DNA of 64,000 nt from Lentilitoribacter sp. Alg239-R112 (GTDB taxonomy: Bacteria; Pseudomonadota; Alphaproteobacteria; Rhizobiales; Rhizobiaceae). Positions 34,386-45,048 of the stretch are shown here, in pieces. Position 1 is the stretch's first letter. Each line of letters starts with the position of its first letter. Where the stretch lies: contig NZ_LS999835.1 of NCBI RefSeq assembly GCF_900537175.1, forward strand, positions 316,001-380,000. Direction: 5' to 3'. The notes below the pieces were generated by a model. That model did not search any database. It was given only the letters and a program-made list of their open reading frames with translations, and was not told the DNA's origin. Both the position numbers and the translations under genes were made by a program.

Positions 34386-35654
34386 TTAGAATTTGTTCTT
34401 AGCTATCGCGCGTACTTTATCACGTATATTTTTCGCCAAATTCTTAGAGCTTCTGTAAATATCCAATTGTTTGGTAACTTGGCGAACGTCTTTATCACTA
34501 TTGGGGCTGGTGCCCACGATAATTGTTCCCATCTCGCAACGCTCTTTCCAAAAACGTGACATGATCGGGTGGTCTGGAACGGCACAAGAATCAGTTCGAA
34601 TAGTATTGAAGTCATCAAGTTGCCATTCAGTTGTCTGTTGCATGAGTAATTTACCAACAGAAAGCGTCGAGTAATCTTCATCAAATGTTGTTTTCCAAGT
34701 GTAACTTTCACCACCCATAACAAACACAATAAGTGAGGCAATTACTTTACCGTCAAGCTGCAACGAGTGGATGCGAACACGGTCTAGCTCAGCGAGGTTT
34801 TGTACGGCTTCTCTTGCAAATGCTGCACGGTGTCGGTCTGCAACAAGAGATGTCTTTTTCTGGCCTTTCCAGCCCTTGTTTTCCAAATGTAAAAACTCAT
34901 CAAGTGCAACACGGATGTCACCGGGCTGTCTGGCAATAACAAATTCCAGTTCACCCATTTCTGCAAGCCGGCGTCGTTGGCGCTCTAGATCGCGTAAATG
35001 ATGTTTGGAGATGGCGCTTGAAATATAGTCCGGTGAATCAATTTCACTTTCAAGCATTGGCCTTTCAAACTTATTTGTTATCGCGAGTGGCAGATTTTTG
35101 CTTAATGCGATACCGCTCATCATCCGCGCAAAGGAGCTGTCTAGACGAATATCGGGAAAAACTAAAACATTTGGAAGTTTCATCTCATCTCGAGATACGC
35201 CTTCCATAAAGTCATCCAAGCTTTGAAGAGCATTTTCGCTATCAATAAGCGGGGTTCCTAATGGACCATATTCATTGGACCAGATCCGCATAATTGGAAC
35301 GCCAATACCCAAGTTTGGTTTTTCAACTGAAAAAGGTAATAGCAATCGTATACGACTGCGCTGCGCGTTTACATCTCGCATGACGCATAATTGGACGGTT
35401 CGATTGTCGAGGCGCGGCATAGCAGGTGCTAGAAAGCCACTGGTGAAAAAGATGTTTGGCTCAAGCGCTCTGTTGGAGATAAATTCCAATTCTCGCTCTA
35501 GCTCATAGCCGGATCGAGCGGGATAGATAGCCAGTTCACGTCCCTCTGTCCCGATGCGGATCATTCGATCAGGCTCAATAGCCAGTTCGTTGTGCGTCGC
35601 AGTTGTTTGCAGGCTAGAGGCTGCTTTTGACATCATGTCTTGCTCATCAATCAT
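34386..35654 (-). CDS. GNAT-fold acyltransferase of the CelD/BcsL type
   Basis: A 422-residue cytoplasmic protein. The C-terminal half (about 225-390) has the Acetyltransf_6 pattern: KHHLRDLERQRRRLAEMG, then YTWKTTFDEDYSTLSVGKLL and FWKERCEMG. This family (COG5653, named after CelD/BcsL) modifies exopolysaccharides or cell-surface glycans in several bacteria. Its ATG overlaps the stop of the flippase gene upstream (ATGA), so the two are coupled. The acceptor molecule is unknown. The N-terminal 100 residues give no clear motif. Confidence 0.82.
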   Translation of the reverse strand: MIDEQDMMSKAASSLQTTATHNELAIEPDRMIRIGTEGRELAIYPARSGYELERELEFISNRALEPNIFFTSGFLAPAMPRLDNRTVQLCVMRDVNAQRSRIRLLLPFSVEKPNLGIGVPIMRIWSNEYGPLGTPLIDSENALQSLDDFMEGVSRDEMKLPNVLVFPDIRLDSSFARMMSGIALSKNLPLAITNKFERPMLESEIDSPDYISSAISKHHLRDLERQRRRLAEMGELEFVIARQPGDIRVALDEFLHLENKGWKGQKKTSLVADRHRAAFAREAVQNLAELDRVRIHSLQLDGKVIASLIVFVMGGESYTWKTTFDEDYSTLSVGKLLMQQTTEWQLDDFNTIRTDSCAVPDHPIMSRFWKERCEMGTIIVGTSPNSDKDVRQVTKQLDIYRSSKNLAKNIRDKVRAIAKNKF

Positions 35655-37105
35655 GACGTAGACTTTCTATTAGTTTGGACAGTGTAGTTAGGAACATTTT
35701 GTTTTGTCGCGGGACTAAATACAAACATCATGATATCCATTTTTTTGTAGATCACGATGAAAAGTAAGATTGCTTCGATAAACATAGCACCCGCGGTAGC
35801 CATCGCGGCGCCCATTATCCCAAACAGCGGGATTAGAGCAAAGTTTAAGCTAAGATTGGCACTTAGAGTGACTGCATAGATAATCGTGCAGATTTTTTGA
35901 TGGCCTGCCATAAATAGTAGCACTTCGCCAGGACCAATGCAGGCCTTTGCAAGGATGCCAATGAGCAGGATTGCCATAACGGTGTAGCCTTCTATAAAAC
36001 TTTCACCAAACATGGACAATATAAATTGGCCAAATACTATAACAAATGCGCCCATGGCAATTGTTGGGAAAAATGTCCAACGGGCTGTTTGTTTTACAAA
36101 TTTATTAAGTGCATCCATGTCGCCAGATGCATACAATGCTGAGAAGCGTGGGGCGGCACCAGCTTTTACTGCAAAATATATAAAGTGAACCAATGCCATT
36201 GTTTTTGCAGCGGCAAAATAAATTGCAACGCGTTCAGGAGACAAGAAAAACCCTACAATGATCACATCCGCATTTGTTAAAAGATAGTAGAAACCCTCGA
36301 TAAAAAAAATGGGTATAGAAACGCCAACCCATTGTTTGATCTCCCATTCATAATGACCTTTTTGAAAACGATTTCCTAACTTGTAAGTCACGGTTATGAA
36401 TTGCGCTAATGTTGTTATGTATGTTGATGCGAGTGCGCACAGCAGCGCAAGTCTTGCATTTGCTTCATACCCTATCAAAATTGCCCCCAGCACAAATAGA
36501 ATAATGAGGCCTGGACGAATTATAAAAGTTGGACTTAGCGCAACAATTGGCCAATTGTTCGCGCGGGATGTTCCATCCAATACGTCGCCTAATGCGATCA
36601 TGGGAATGGCGCATCCACCTAAAATAATAGGAACGAGATAATAGTCTGGGATGGAGTTTTCGAAAAAGAAAACAGCACCAACACCGATTAACGCGAAGAT
36701 GGAAGCGATGATGATTGCAAAAACACGAGATATAAACGTTAGGCCCCGAATGTGAGAGTTTTGACCTGTTGTTTCATATTGGGGTAGGAACTTAATAACC
36801 GTTGTATGAAGGCCAAGGCAGGATAGATTTCCGGCAATAATGACAAACACCCAGATGAATACGAAAATTCCGTATTCGAAACCTCCCATGCTTCTGGCAA
36901 GAATAATTTGAGACAAAAATGCAACGGCTGCCGAGAGGATACGAATAGCAAAAGCAAGTAATGCTGTACGTTCCGCATTTCTCGTACCGTCTGTGTTTTC
37001 CAGAATTGCAAAAATCTGAGCAAGCCTCGGCAGAGCCAACCGACTAAGTCGACTGGGCATAAGTCTTTGCAATACTGACAAAATTACGTCTGGCACACTC
37101 ACCAC
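35651..37105 (-). CDS. Oligosaccharide flippase / lipopolysaccharide biosynthesis membrane protein (MOP/Wzx-like)
   Basis: A 484-residue inner-membrane protein with about twelve to fourteen hydrophobic segments, of the polysaccharide-transporter branch of the MOP superfamily. Typical features are ARSMGGFEYGIFVFIW early on and VGFFLSPERVAIYFAAAKTM in the middle. It would move a lipid-linked saccharide across the membrane. It is coupled to the GNAT gene, with no glycosyltransferase nearby. The start is GTG; a downstream ATG (37060, MPSRLSRLALP) is also possible and neither has a strong ribosome site. Confidence 0.85.
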   Translation of the reverse strand: MVSVPDVILSVLQRLMPSRLSRLALPRLAQIFAILENTDGTRNAERTALLAFAIRILSAAVAFLSQIILARSMGGFEYGIFVFIWVFVIIAGNLSCLGLHTTVIKFLPQYETTGQNSHIRGLTFISRVFAIIIASIFALIGVGAVFFFENSIPDYYLVPIILGGCAIPMIALGDVLDGTSRANNWPIVALSPTFIIRPGLIILFVLGAILIGYEANARLALLCALASTYITTLAQFITVTYKLGNRFQKGHYEWEIKQWVGVSIPIFFIEGFYYLLTNADVIIVGFFLSPERVAIYFAAAKTMALVHFIYFAVKAGAAPRFSALYASGDMDALNKFVKQTARWTFFPTIAMGAFVIVFGQFILSMFGESFIEGYTVMAILLIGILAKACIGPGEVLLFMAGHQKICTIIYAVTLSANLSLNFALIPLFGIMGAAMATAGAMFIEAILLFIVIYKKMDIMMFVFSPATKQNVPNYTVQTNRKSTS

Positions 37106-37187
37106 ATATTTGCATTTAAAGTTTGTGCAAATTGTAGTGAAACAGCGTTAACAAAGTGTATTGATTAAAGCAAAGTCAATGTTTTAC

Positions 37188-39920
37188 TCAAATGTTCTCA
37201 GGTGCAAACGAGCCATGGCAATGCTTATATTTCTTACCACTGCCACAAGGACAAGCTTCATTTCTACCAACTTTGCCCCAAGTTGTTTGGTCATTCGGGT
37301 CACGATCTTCTGGAGCTACAATTTGGTTAGACATGGTTTGCGTTTGAAATGACGCTCCGTCAGCTTCGCTGTCGCCAGCGCTTGCATGACTTGCTTCCAT
37401 AACCTCTGGGGGCTGTGGAGCAGGTTCTTCTGCTTGTTGGGCTAATTCTACGCGCATAAGCTGAGATGTAACAACCTGACGTAGATTTGCGAGCAATGCC
37501 TGGAAAAGCTCAAAGCCTTCCGATTTATATTCTTGCAATGGATCGCGTTGTGCATAGCCTCGTAATCCTACGACAGAACGGAGTGATTCAAGGTTGACGA
37601 GATGTTCTCGCCACAATTGGTCAAGTGTTTGAAGAACAACAGATTTTTGTACATATGTGTTGATTTCAGGGCCGAAGCGTTCTGCTTTTTCTTTAGCAAT
37701 ATTTTCGACAATTTCGGTTAGTCGCTCATGGATATTATCTTCGGCAATACCTTCTTCTTCTGCCCACTCGTCAACTGGAACATCGACATTGAGATAAGTT
37801 TGGATGTCTTCTCTAAGTTGAGCCGTTGACCATTGCGCAGGATATGCATTTTCTGGAATATGTTGGCTGATGAGATCATCAATAACATCCTGGCGCATTT
37901 CAGCGACAGTTTCTGAAATATCTTCAGCATCCATAAGTTCTAGACGCTGTTCAAAAATAACCGTTCGTTGATCATTCATTACATCATCAAATTTCAGCAA
38001 GTTTTTTCGAACATCAAAGTTGCGCGCTTCGACTTTTTTCTGAGCGCGTTCAAGTGCCTTGTTGATCCATGGGTGAACAATTGCTTCACCTTCTTCGAGA
38101 CCAAGCTTTTGCAACATTCCATCCATACGTTCGGAACCAAATATACGCATAAGGTCATCTTGCAATGATAAGAAGAAGATTGAACGACCCGGATCGCCCT
38201 GACGGCCTGAACGACCGCGCAACTGGTTATCGATGCGGCGACTTTCGTGACGCTCTGTAGCCAGAACAAACAAACCGCCAGCATCGAGCGCTTCTTTTTT
38301 GAGCTTTTCGACGTCAGCCTTGATCTCGGCTTCTTTTTTTGTTCGTTCCGGACCTTCTTCCATTTCACCAAGCTCAAGTGCAACTCGCATATCAAGATTG
38401 CCACCAAGCTGAATATCTGTCCCGCGACCAGCCATGTTGGTCGCAATGGTTACAGCCCCCGGTACACCAGCTTGTGAGACGATAGCAGCTTCCTGTTCGT
38501 GGTAGCGAGCGTTGAGGACATTAAACCCTTCGACACCTGCATTTTTTAATAATTCAGCTAGTTGCTCAGATTTTTCAATCGAAGTTGTACCAACAAGAAC
38601 TGGTTGTTTTTTATCGGAAGCGGCTTTGATCTCTTTGATAATAGCCTGATATTTTTCTTCGACAGTGCGGTAGACTTCGTCGTCGTCGTCGATACGGGAG
38701 ATTGGAACATTGGTTGGAACTTCAACCACGCCAAGACCATAAATATTAGCAAACTCTTCTGCTTCGGTAGAGGCTGTGCCTGTCATACCACCAAGTTTGT
38801 CATACATGCGGAAGTAGTTTTGGAAGGTTACTGAGGCCAGAGTTTGATTTTCTGGTTGAATAGTAACCTTTTCCTTTGCTTCGAGCGCTTGGTGTTGACC
38901 TTCGCCATAACGACGACCTGGCATCATTCGACCAGTAAATTCATCAATAATAACAATTTCACCGTTGCGAACGATATAATCCTTGTCACGTGTAAACAAT
39001 TTATGCGCACGTAAGGCATTGTTGATATGATGTACGATAGAAACATTTTCGACATCATAAAGTGATTCACCTTTTAATAGGTCTGCCTCTGTGAGAAGTT
39101 TTTCCAGCTTCTCCGTACCTTCTTCAGTAAAGTTGGCTGAGCGTTGCTTTTCATCAAGCTCATAATCGCTGTCATCCAATAGAGGGATAAATGTATCAAC
39201 GCTGGTGTAAAGGTCGGACTTGTCTTCAAGTGGCCCAGAGATTACTAGCGGTGTTCTTGCTTCATCGATAAGAATTGAATCAACCTCATCGACAATTGCA
39301 AAATGATGTCCGCGCTGCACCATTTGTGAACGCTCGTATTTCATATTATCGCGCAAATAATCAAAGCCAAGTTCGTTATTTGTGCCATATGTGACATCAC
39401 ATGCGTATGCAGCACGGCGTTCGTCATCTTCAAGTCCATGAACGATGGTTGCTGTTGTCATACCAAGAAAACTAAAGAGTTTGCCCATCCATTCAGAATC
39501 GCGTGTTGCAAGATAATCGTTTACTGTGACGACGTGAACGCCTTTGCCTGAAAGGGCATTGAGATAGGTTGGTAGCGTTGCTACGAGAGTTTTACCTTCA
39601 CCCGTTTTCATCTCAGAAATTGCATTTTCATGCAAAATCATGCCACCAATTAGTTGCACGTCAAAAGGTCGTAAACCTAAAACGCGCTTTGACGCTTCAC
39701 GTACCGTTGCAAATGCAGGCACCAAAATATCATCGACTGACTTACCGCCTGCCAATTCAGCCCTCAACTTATCGGTTTGTGCTTTCAGTTCATCATCGGA
39801 AAGGGCTGCAATTTCTGCTTCCATTGCATTGATGGCATCGACTTTTGGTTTATAGCCGCGAATGCGGCGCTCATTTGAGGAGCCGAAGATTTTTTGTGCG
39901 ATTGCGCCGAAGCTGACCAT
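37188..39920 (-). CDS. secA: Preprotein translocase ATPase SecA
   Basis: A 910-residue motor protein of Sec export. The first nucleotide-binding site is MKTGEGKT (104-111), with [16 protein letters not shown] as the DEAD-type motif. The helical scaffold and the C-terminal zinc site [14 protein letters not shown], which binds SecB, are complete. The ATG follows AAAGGA. It diverges from the parvulin gene across 217 bases. Length matches other alphaproteobacterial SecA proteins. Confidence 0.98.
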   Translation of the reverse strand: MVSFGAIAQKIFGSSNERRIRGYKPKVDAINAMEAEIAALSDDELKAQTDKLRAELAGGKSVDDILVPAFATVREASKRVLGLRPFDVQLIGGMILHENAISEMKTGEGKTLVATLPTYLNALSGKGVHVVTVNDYLATRDSEWMGKLFSFLGMTTATIVHGLEDDERRAAYACDVTYGTNNELGFDYLRDNMKYERSQMVQRGHHFAIVDEVDSILIDEARTPLVISGPLEDKSDLYTSVDTFIPLLDDSDYELDEKQRSANFTEEGTEKLEKLLTEADLLKGESLYDVENVSIVHHINNALRAHKLFTRDKDYIVRNGEIVIIDEFTGRMMPGRRYGEGQHQALEAKEKVTIQPENQTLASVTFQNYFRMYDKLGGMTGTASTEAEEFANIYGLGVVEVPTNVPISRIDDDDEVYRTVEEKYQAIIKEIKAASDKKQPVLVGTTSIEKSEQLAELLKNAGVEGFNVLNARYHEQEAAIVSQAGVPGAVTIATNMAGRGTDIQLGGNLDMRVALELGEMEEGPERTKKEAEIKADVEKLKKEALDAGGLFVLATERHESRRIDNQLRGRSGRQGDPGRSIFFLSLQDDLMRIFGSERMDGMLQKLGLEEGEAIVHPWINKALERAQKKVEARNFDVRKNLLKFDDVMNDQRTVIFEQRLELMDAEDISETVAEMRQDVIDDLISQHIPENAYPAQWSTAQLREDIQTYLNVDVPVDEWAEEEGIAEDNIHERLTEIVENIAKEKAERFGPEINTYVQKSVVLQTLDQLWREHLVNLESLRSVVGLRGYAQRDPLQEYKSEGFELFQALLANLRQVVTSQLMRVELAQQAEEPAPQPPEVMEASHASAGDSEADGASFQTQTMSNQIVAPEDRDPNDQTTWGKVGRNEACPCGSGKKYKHCHGSFAPENI

Positions 39921-40137
39921 GGAAATGGTCCTTTCTGGTTTGCTGCCTCACTTGCTCGATTTTTGACGCGAGGCGGATACTTGAACTTTCATGCCGTAAA
40001 ACGGTTGTTATTTCGTTTAAGCGTACGTAAAAGAATGAAATAATACGCCGCTTTGCCTGACAGATAAGAGTGAGTTTAAGCGATGTCAACAGGATCAGGC
40101 TTATCAGCTGCCGTGCTTTTATAAAAAGGGATATTCA

Positions 40138-40983
40138 ATGAGTTATTTAAAATTCGCTGCAGGTGTTGCAACAGCAGTTGCTTTAACACTCTCACCACTC
40201 ACTTCAAATGCACAAGATAGTGATGCATTGATTGCTAAAATTGATGGTGTTGAAATTAAACAAAGTGACTTTGATCTGTTTCAAACACTTGATCAATCAT
40301 TTGCGCAGCTACAAGGTGAACAGAAGCGTCTTGCGGTTTTGTCGGCAATTATTGATGTAAAATCATTGGCAAAGAAGGCCGAAGCTGAGAAATTTGCAGA
40401 TGGTGATGACTTCAAAAAACGTATGCAGCTTCTAAGAGAACGAACATTGCACAATGCGTATTTTCAAAAGAAGGTTATTACATCAGTTACCGAAGAAGAT
40501 GCAAAAGCTCGTTTTGATAAAGAGCTTGCGGCTGCAACTCCAGAAGTTGAAGTTCGAGCACGTCACATTCTTGTCAAAACATTAGAGGAAGCGAAAGCCG
40601 TTATCACACAGTTGGATGAAGGTACTGATTTCGTAGAGCTTGCGAAGGAAAAATCCACAGGTCCAAGTGGCCCCAATGGTGGTGATCTCGGTTTCTTTGG
40701 ATCAGGACAAATGGTTCCTGAATTTGAAACGGCAGCTTTTGCACTTGAGGCTGGTGCTTATACAAAGGAGCCTGTTAAAACACAATTTGGTTTTCATGTT
40801 ATCAAACTAGAAGAAAAACGTGATCGCCCATTCCCTAAATTTGAAGAAGTAAGTGATAATATGCGTCAAGTATTGCTGCGTGAGCGTTATCTTGAACTTG
40901 TAAAAACTGCCCGTGCGGAGGTTGAAATTGAGATTTTGGATGAAGGTTTGAAAACTGCCTACGAACAAAATGCTCCAAAGTAG
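40138..40983 (+). CDS. Periplasmic parvulin-type peptidyl-prolyl isomerase
   Basis: A 281-residue exported protein. The signal peptide ends near SNAQ (about residue 22). A SurA-like N-terminal helical region is followed by a rotamase domain at about 137-230, with RARHILVKTLEEAKAV and STGPSGPNGGDLGFFGSGQMVPEFE. It assists folding of secreted and outer-membrane proteins. It faces secA, which fits the export theme. A strong AAAAAGGG ribosome site precedes the ATG. argJ follows after 11 bases. Confidence 0.93.
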   Translation: MSYLKFAAGVATAVALTLSPLTSNAQDSDALIAKIDGVEIKQSDFDLFQTLDQSFAQLQGEQKRLAVLSAIIDVKSLAKKAEAEKFADGDDFKKRMQLLRERTLHNAYFQKKVITSVTEEDAKARFDKELAAATPEVEVRARHILVKTLEEAKAVITQLDEGTDFVELAKEKSTGPSGPNGGDLGFFGSGQMVPEFETAAFALEAGAYTKEPVKTQFGFHVIKLEEKRDRPFPKFEEVSDNMRQVLLRERYLELVKTARAEVEIEILDEGLKTAYEQNAPK

Positions 40984-40994
40984 GGCCTGACTAA

Positions 40995-42218
40995 ATGAAA
41001 GTATCACCTTTAGCGCCCAAAAAATTTGCGGAGTTGCCGCCAATTGCTGGTGTTAAAATGCAAACCATTGAGGCTGGAATTAAATATTCTGGCCGCGATG
41101 ACGTTTTGTTGATGACATTTGACACTCCAGCATCGGTTGCTGGCGTATTTACCAAATCAAAATGTGCGAGTGCTCCCGTTGATTTTTGCCAGAGGAACCT
41201 TTCCAAAGGTGTAGCGAAGGCGCTTGTTGTCAACTCAGGTAATGCTAACGCTTTTACAGGCGTTAAGGGTGCAGACGCGACACGTGATACGGCACAAATG
41301 GCTGCAAACGCGATTGGATGTACCGAGGATGAGATCTATCTTGCATCAACAGGTGTTATTGGCGAGCCGCTTGATGCTGGAAAATTTGCTGGTGTGATGG
41401 ATGAACTCGTGGCAGGGGGCATAGAAGATAATTGGCTTAGTGCTGCCAAGGCTATTATGACGACTGATACCTATCCTAAAGTTGCCACTATCACGACGAG
41501 TATAAATGGCGAACCAGTTACTATTAATGGTATTGCCAAGGGCTCGGGCATGATTATGCCTGATATGGCAACTATGCTTTCCTTTATTGTGACAGATGCA
41601 AATATTCCATCAGATGTTTTGCAAAGCCTTTTGTCCATTCATGTTGATACAAGTTTTAATGCCATAACAGTGGATAGCGACACATCCACTTCTGATACAG
41701 TGCTTTTATTCGCCACGGGTGCAAAGGGCGATAAAGTTGAGCGTGTAGATGATACGGCTCTGGAATCTTTCTCCCAGGCTCTTCGAGCACTTATGCATGA
41801 TCTATCGATGCAAATTGTTCGTGATGGAGAAGGTGCGACCAAACATGTGGAAATACATGTTACTGGTGCGTCATCGGACCAATCGGCAAAGGTCGTTGGA
41901 TTATCCATTGCAAATTCACCATTGGTAAAAACTGCAATCGCGGGTGAAGATGCCAATTGGGGCCGTGTCGTTATGGCTGTTGGCAAAGCGGGTGAAGAAG
42001 CTGATCGTGATAGAATCGCAATTTGGTTTGGTGATGTTCGCGTTGCTGTTGCTGGCGAACGTGATCCCGATTATTCTGAAGATGAAGCGTCACTTCAAAT
42101 GAAGGGTGATGAAATTTATCTTAAAGTTGATCTTGGAATTGGCTCTGGTCAAGCCAAGGTTTGGACGTGTGATTTAACAAAAGAATATGTGGCAATTAAT
42201 GGCGATTATCGATCTTAA
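40995..42218 (+). CDS. argJ: Bifunctional ornithine acetyltransferase / N-acetylglutamate synthase
   Basis: A 407-residue precursor. It cleaves itself between Ala192 and Thr193 in MPDMATML; Thr193 becomes the nucleophile of the beta chain. It recycles acetyl groups between N-acetylornithine and glutamate in arginine synthesis. The block [12 protein letters not shown] and the C-terminal [11 protein letters not shown] tail are diagnostic. It lies between the parvulin gene and a GNAT gene in a likely five-gene run. Whether it also makes N-acetylglutamate from acetyl-CoA cannot be told from sequence. Confidence 0.96.
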   Translation: MKVSPLAPKKFAELPPIAGVKMQTIEAGIKYSGRDDVLLMTFDTPASVAGVFTKSKCASAPVDFCQRNLSKGVAKALVVNSGNANAFTGVKGADATRDTAQMAANAIGCTEDEIYLASTGVIGEPLDAGKFAGVMDELVAGGIEDNWLSAAKAIMTTDTYPKVATITTSINGEPVTINGIAKGSGMIMPDMATMLSFIVTDANIPSDVLQSLLSIHVDTSFNAITVDSDTSTSDTVLLFATGAKGDKVERVDDTALESFSQALRALMHDLSMQIVRDGEGATKHVEIHVTGASSDQSAKVVGLSIANSPLVKTAIAGEDANWGRVVMAVGKAGEEADRDRIAIWFGDVRVAVAGERDPDYSEDEASLQMKGDEIYLKVDLGIGSGQAKVWTCDLTKEYVAINGDYRS

Positions 42219-42233
42219 CAGTGTGGCGTTGAT

Positions 42234-42998
42234 ATGTTGAAACATGCAATTGTTAGGCGACTAGAAGCACTGGCTTTTCGTGCGTGGCCAGCTGCATCAA
42301 CATTTTATGATGGCAGCTGGTTGATAAGACAAACAGCAGGCCATCCGTCCAAGCGATTGAACTCGGTTAACCCGCTTGATCCATCAGATCATCATCAGAT
42401 CGAAGAGCGCATTGAGCGAGCAACACGAAGGTTCGAATCCTATAATCGACCACTTGTTTTTCGCCAATCACCGCTGGCGCCTCCGCAATTGGATAGTTTT
42501 CTTGATGCGCGTGGTTGGGTAAGATTTGATGAATCTATCGTGTTAATGGTGGATATAGATGCAATTAACCTTGATGATGCGGTTGATATGGTGCCAGTTC
42601 AGGATGTAGGCCTTTATGTCGACGCTGCCGTTAAAATCCGAGAGAGGGATCGTGATTTTAAAGCTGGCCTCACAGAGATTGTTACTTCGATTAAACCGAA
42701 GACAGGATTTTTTCTGTTAAAAGATGAAGAAGGCGGCGTGGTATCATCTGCACTTTGTGTGCACGATGATGAATATGCGGGCCTCTTGGATGTTGGAACA
42801 AGCAAACAATGTCAGCGTGCGGGGCACGCGCGCGCAATTTTAAAGTCAGCGATTTTGTGGGCTCGCTATAATGGTTCGAAACGAGTTTGGCTGCAGGTTG
42901 AAAAAGCGAATGCGCCCGCGCGCGCACTTTATGATCAAATTGGTTTTAAAGAGATCTATCGATACAGCTATCGCAAACAACCGGATCATGCATTGTAA
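42234..42998 (+). CDS. GNAT family N-acetyltransferase
   Basis: A 254-residue protein. The C-terminal GNAT domain has the acetyl-CoA loop QCQRAGHARAILKSA and the late NAPARALYDQIGFKEIYRYSY pattern. The N-terminal part (WPAASTFYDGSWLIRQTAGHPSKR) is conserved in alphaproteobacterial relatives that follow argJ. The acceptor is unknown. The stop overlaps the mutT start (TAATG), so the two are translationally coupled. Confidence 0.9.
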   Translation: MLKHAIVRRLEALAFRAWPAASTFYDGSWLIRQTAGHPSKRLNSVNPLDPSDHHQIEERIERATRRFESYNRPLVFRQSPLAPPQLDSFLDARGWVRFDESIVLMVDIDAINLDDAVDMVPVQDVGLYVDAAVKIRERDRDFKAGLTEIVTSIKPKTGFFLLKDEEGGVVSSALCVHDDEYAGLLDVGTSKQCQRAGHARAILKSAILWARYNGSKRVWLQVEKANAPARALYDQIGFKEIYRYSYRKQPDHAL

Positions 42999-43408
42999 TG
43001 CCAGATGAAACTAAAATTGTCTGCGTGGTTGCTTGCGCGTTGGTTGATGCGGACAACCGCATATTAATTGCCCAGCGTCCGGTGGGGAAATCTATGGCTG
43101 GCTTGTGGGAATTTCCTGGCGGCAAAATTGAAAATGGTGAGACGCCGGAAAGTGCTCTTATTCGTGAGCTAGAAGAAGAATTGGGTATTGAAACTAAAGA
43201 AAGTTGTCTAGCTCCCCTAACATTTGCGTCTCATTCCTATGACGCATTTCATCTATTAATGCCATTATTTATATGCCGCCGGTTTTGGGGAACACCTCAG
43301 CCGAGGGAAGGTCAGGCATTAAAATGGGTGCGTGCTAAACAGCTGAGAGACTACGATATGCCCCCAGCGGATGAGCCTCTTATATCACATTTGCTCGATT
43401 ACCTTTAA
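42998..43408 (+). CDS. mutT: Nudix hydrolase MutT (8-oxo-dGTP diphosphatase type)
   Basis: A 136-residue enzyme. The Nudix box runs from GGKIENGETPESAL to RELEEELGIE and keeps all catalytic glutamates. MutT removes oxidised dGTP from the nucleotide pool. The C-terminal ALKWVRAKQLRDYDMPPAD is typical of the MutT branch. It is the last gene of the parvulin-argJ-GNAT-mutT run; the 115 bases that follow contain no clear terminator. Confidence 0.92.
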   Translation: MPDETKIVCVVACALVDADNRILIAQRPVGKSMAGLWEFPGGKIENGETPESALIRELEEELGIETKESCLAPLTFASHSYDAFHLLMPLFICRRFWGTPQPREGQALKWVRAKQLRDYDMPPADEPLISHLLDYL

Positions 43409-43523
43409 TCACATAACTATTTCTAGCCATTGATATTAGCAGAAAACAATGCGCTTTTGTTAAGTTAACGTTTATCACATTATGCAATCCTTGTTTTGTA
43501 ACTCGTATAAGTGGATTAGTGTA

Positions 43524-43886
43524 ATGGCAAATGAAGAGCTTTGGACCTCATCAGGTGATGATGTTTTTGAGACGAAAAGTAGTGGTACCAGTGCGCTACG
43601 CATCTCGGTATTATTTGCTTGCGGCGCTGTCGCACTAGCACTTGTTGTTACGCCGATGGTAGCAGGTGATACTTCATCCAAGAATGATGCCTACGATAAT
43701 CTAATAACGAGTTCAGTTGGCGGTGGTAATGTCTCGAGATCTAAGGTCATTCAGGCTTTTCCGAAGAGCCTTAATAATCAAGGCTCTGGTTCGAATGTTT
43801 ATACTATCCGGCGTTCAATCACGCAAACGTCGAACGAAACCTGCATTATTTATGATAACGGTTTGAAGACAGATGGTTGCGAGTAG
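43524..43886 (+). CDS. Small exported or membrane-anchored protein of unknown function
   Basis: A 120-residue protein that I do not recognise beyond its form. A polar N-terminus (MANEELWTSSGDDVFETK) is followed by one hydrophobic helix (about 29-48) and a Ser/Asn-rich outer domain with two cysteines (ETCIIYD and the last TDGCE) that could form a disulfide. I prefer the internal ATG to one 42 bases upstream. It ends four bases before a Flp pilin gene and is likely co-expressed with it. A pilus or envelope role is only a guess. Confidence 0.7.
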   Translation: MANEELWTSSGDDVFETKSSGTSALRISVLFACGAVALALVVTPMVAGDTSSKNDAYDNLITSSVGGGNVSRSKVIQAFPKSLNNQGSGSNVYTIRRSITQTSNETCIIYDNGLKTDGCE

Positions 43887-43890
43887 CTAA

Positions 43891-44094
43891 ATGGTGGATG
43901 AAATGCTCAATCTAGTCAGAAAATTTTGGAGTAATAACAGTGGTGCAACTGCCATTGAGTATGGACTTATTGGTGCATTAGTATCGATATCGGTAATTGC
44001 AGGTGCGTCTCAAATGGGAAATACATTGGATGACCTGTACCAAGATAACACTAACTCAGTGCGTGACATGAACATTAAAAATGCCTCCAAATAG
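43891..44094 (+). CDS. Flp family type IVb pilin
   Basis: A 67-residue prepilin. The short leader ends in SNNSG, and the mature part begins ATAIEYGLIGALVSIS, with the glutamate at position 5 after cleavage, as in Flp/Fap pilins. The hydrophobic helix continues to about residue 45. Tad machinery genes (cpaA-F, tadB/C, TadV peptidase) are absent nearby, so this is an orphan pilin that would need a Tad system encoded elsewhere. It converges on the methyltransferase gene with a five-base gap. Confidence 0.9.
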   Translation: MVDEMLNLVRKFWSNNSGATAIEYGLIGALVSISVIAGASQMGNTLDDLYQDNTNSVRDMNIKNASK

Positions 44095-44098
44095 TTGA

Positions 44099-44977
44099 CT
44101 ATTTTTGAACTTTAATCTCATCCACATTAAGAGCATCGGCTAAGCGTTGTTTTGCTGAGCCTGGCTTTAAAGGCTTTTGCTGGCTGTCATGTGCCTTCCA
44201 TCCGTTTAGATAGATGATGTTAAAACTCGCGCGTATGCGGCCATCATGATCGGAAAATCGCTCAAGGTAGATTTCATTTGCCCGCTTAAACAAAGTTCTT
44301 GAGGTAGGTTTCTTTGAACGGTCGGTTAATGAATTTGTCATTCCCATAGCTCTTAAATCTTTCATCAAAGCAAAGAGACTGTCATATCGTACTGTCAGGC
44401 CTTCGCTATCAATGACGGGAAGGGTAAAGCCTGCTCTTTGAAGAAGCCCGCCAAAATCTCTTATATCTGCAAATGGTAGAACGCGGGCGCTTGCACCGCC
44501 AAATAATTCAGTTTCTGCAACCAAAAGGCACTCTCTTAGTTCTTGCAATGTGCCAGCTCCCAGCACGGCTCCAGAAAATAAACCATCAGGGGACAATGCT
44601 TTGTTGATTTGCATGAACATGCCGGGCGTATCGTTGGTTAGGTGCAGCGAAAGCGGTGATACAATGAGATCGGCTTTTGATGATAAGTCTGGAAATTTTT
44701 CCAAACTTGTAACTAATGTAGCGTCATCGTGGTTTTGCTGAAACCAATCGATGAGTTGAAAATGATCTGCCTGACCACGTTGGCGTATGCGATCCGCTAG
44801 ATCACCAGTATAACCGTGCAGCTGTATTGCTGTTTTAAATTTTCTTTCAATTACCGAAAGCCGTTCATCTAATTCCTGATTTACATATTTTAGCAAAAAA
44901 TCTGCACCTTTTACGCTAGCTTTTTCGGCGCGTATTCTTCTTTTCAGAAGGGTTTCATGATCAATAATGAGTTTCAT
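44099..44977 (-). CDS. SAM-dependent methyltransferase-fold protein, NDUFAF5/BioC-like
   Basis: A 292-residue protein. Class I methyltransferase features include DLIVSPLSLHLTNDTPGMF and KALSPDGLFSGAVLGAGTL, while the N-terminal SAM loop is weak. The later part (TELFGGASARVLPFADIRDF and LLQRAGFTLPVIDSEGLTVR) resembles NDUFAF5, the mitochondrial complex I assembly factor that hydroxylates an arginine of a complex I subunit. By analogy it may serve the bacterial NADH dehydrogenase. The comF gene diverges from it, an order common in alphaproteobacteria. Confidence 0.85.
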   Translation of the reverse strand: MKLIIDHETLLKRRIRAEKASVKGADFLLKYVNQELDERLSVIERKFKTAIQLHGYTGDLADRIRQRGQADHFQLIDWFQQNHDDATLVTSLEKFPDLSSKADLIVSPLSLHLTNDTPGMFMQINKALSPDGLFSGAVLGAGTLQELRECLLVAETELFGGASARVLPFADIRDFGGLLQRAGFTLPVIDSEGLTVRYDSLFALMKDLRAMGMTNSLTDRSKKPTSRTLFKRANEIYLERFSDHDGRIRASFNIIYLNGWKAHDSQQKPLKPGSAKQRLADALNVDEIKVQK

Positions 44978-45048
44978 GGCTGACTTAGGCTTCTTAAAAT
45001 GAAATTATATCCTCGCTTAACAAGTAATCTGGGGTTAATGTCAAGCAA

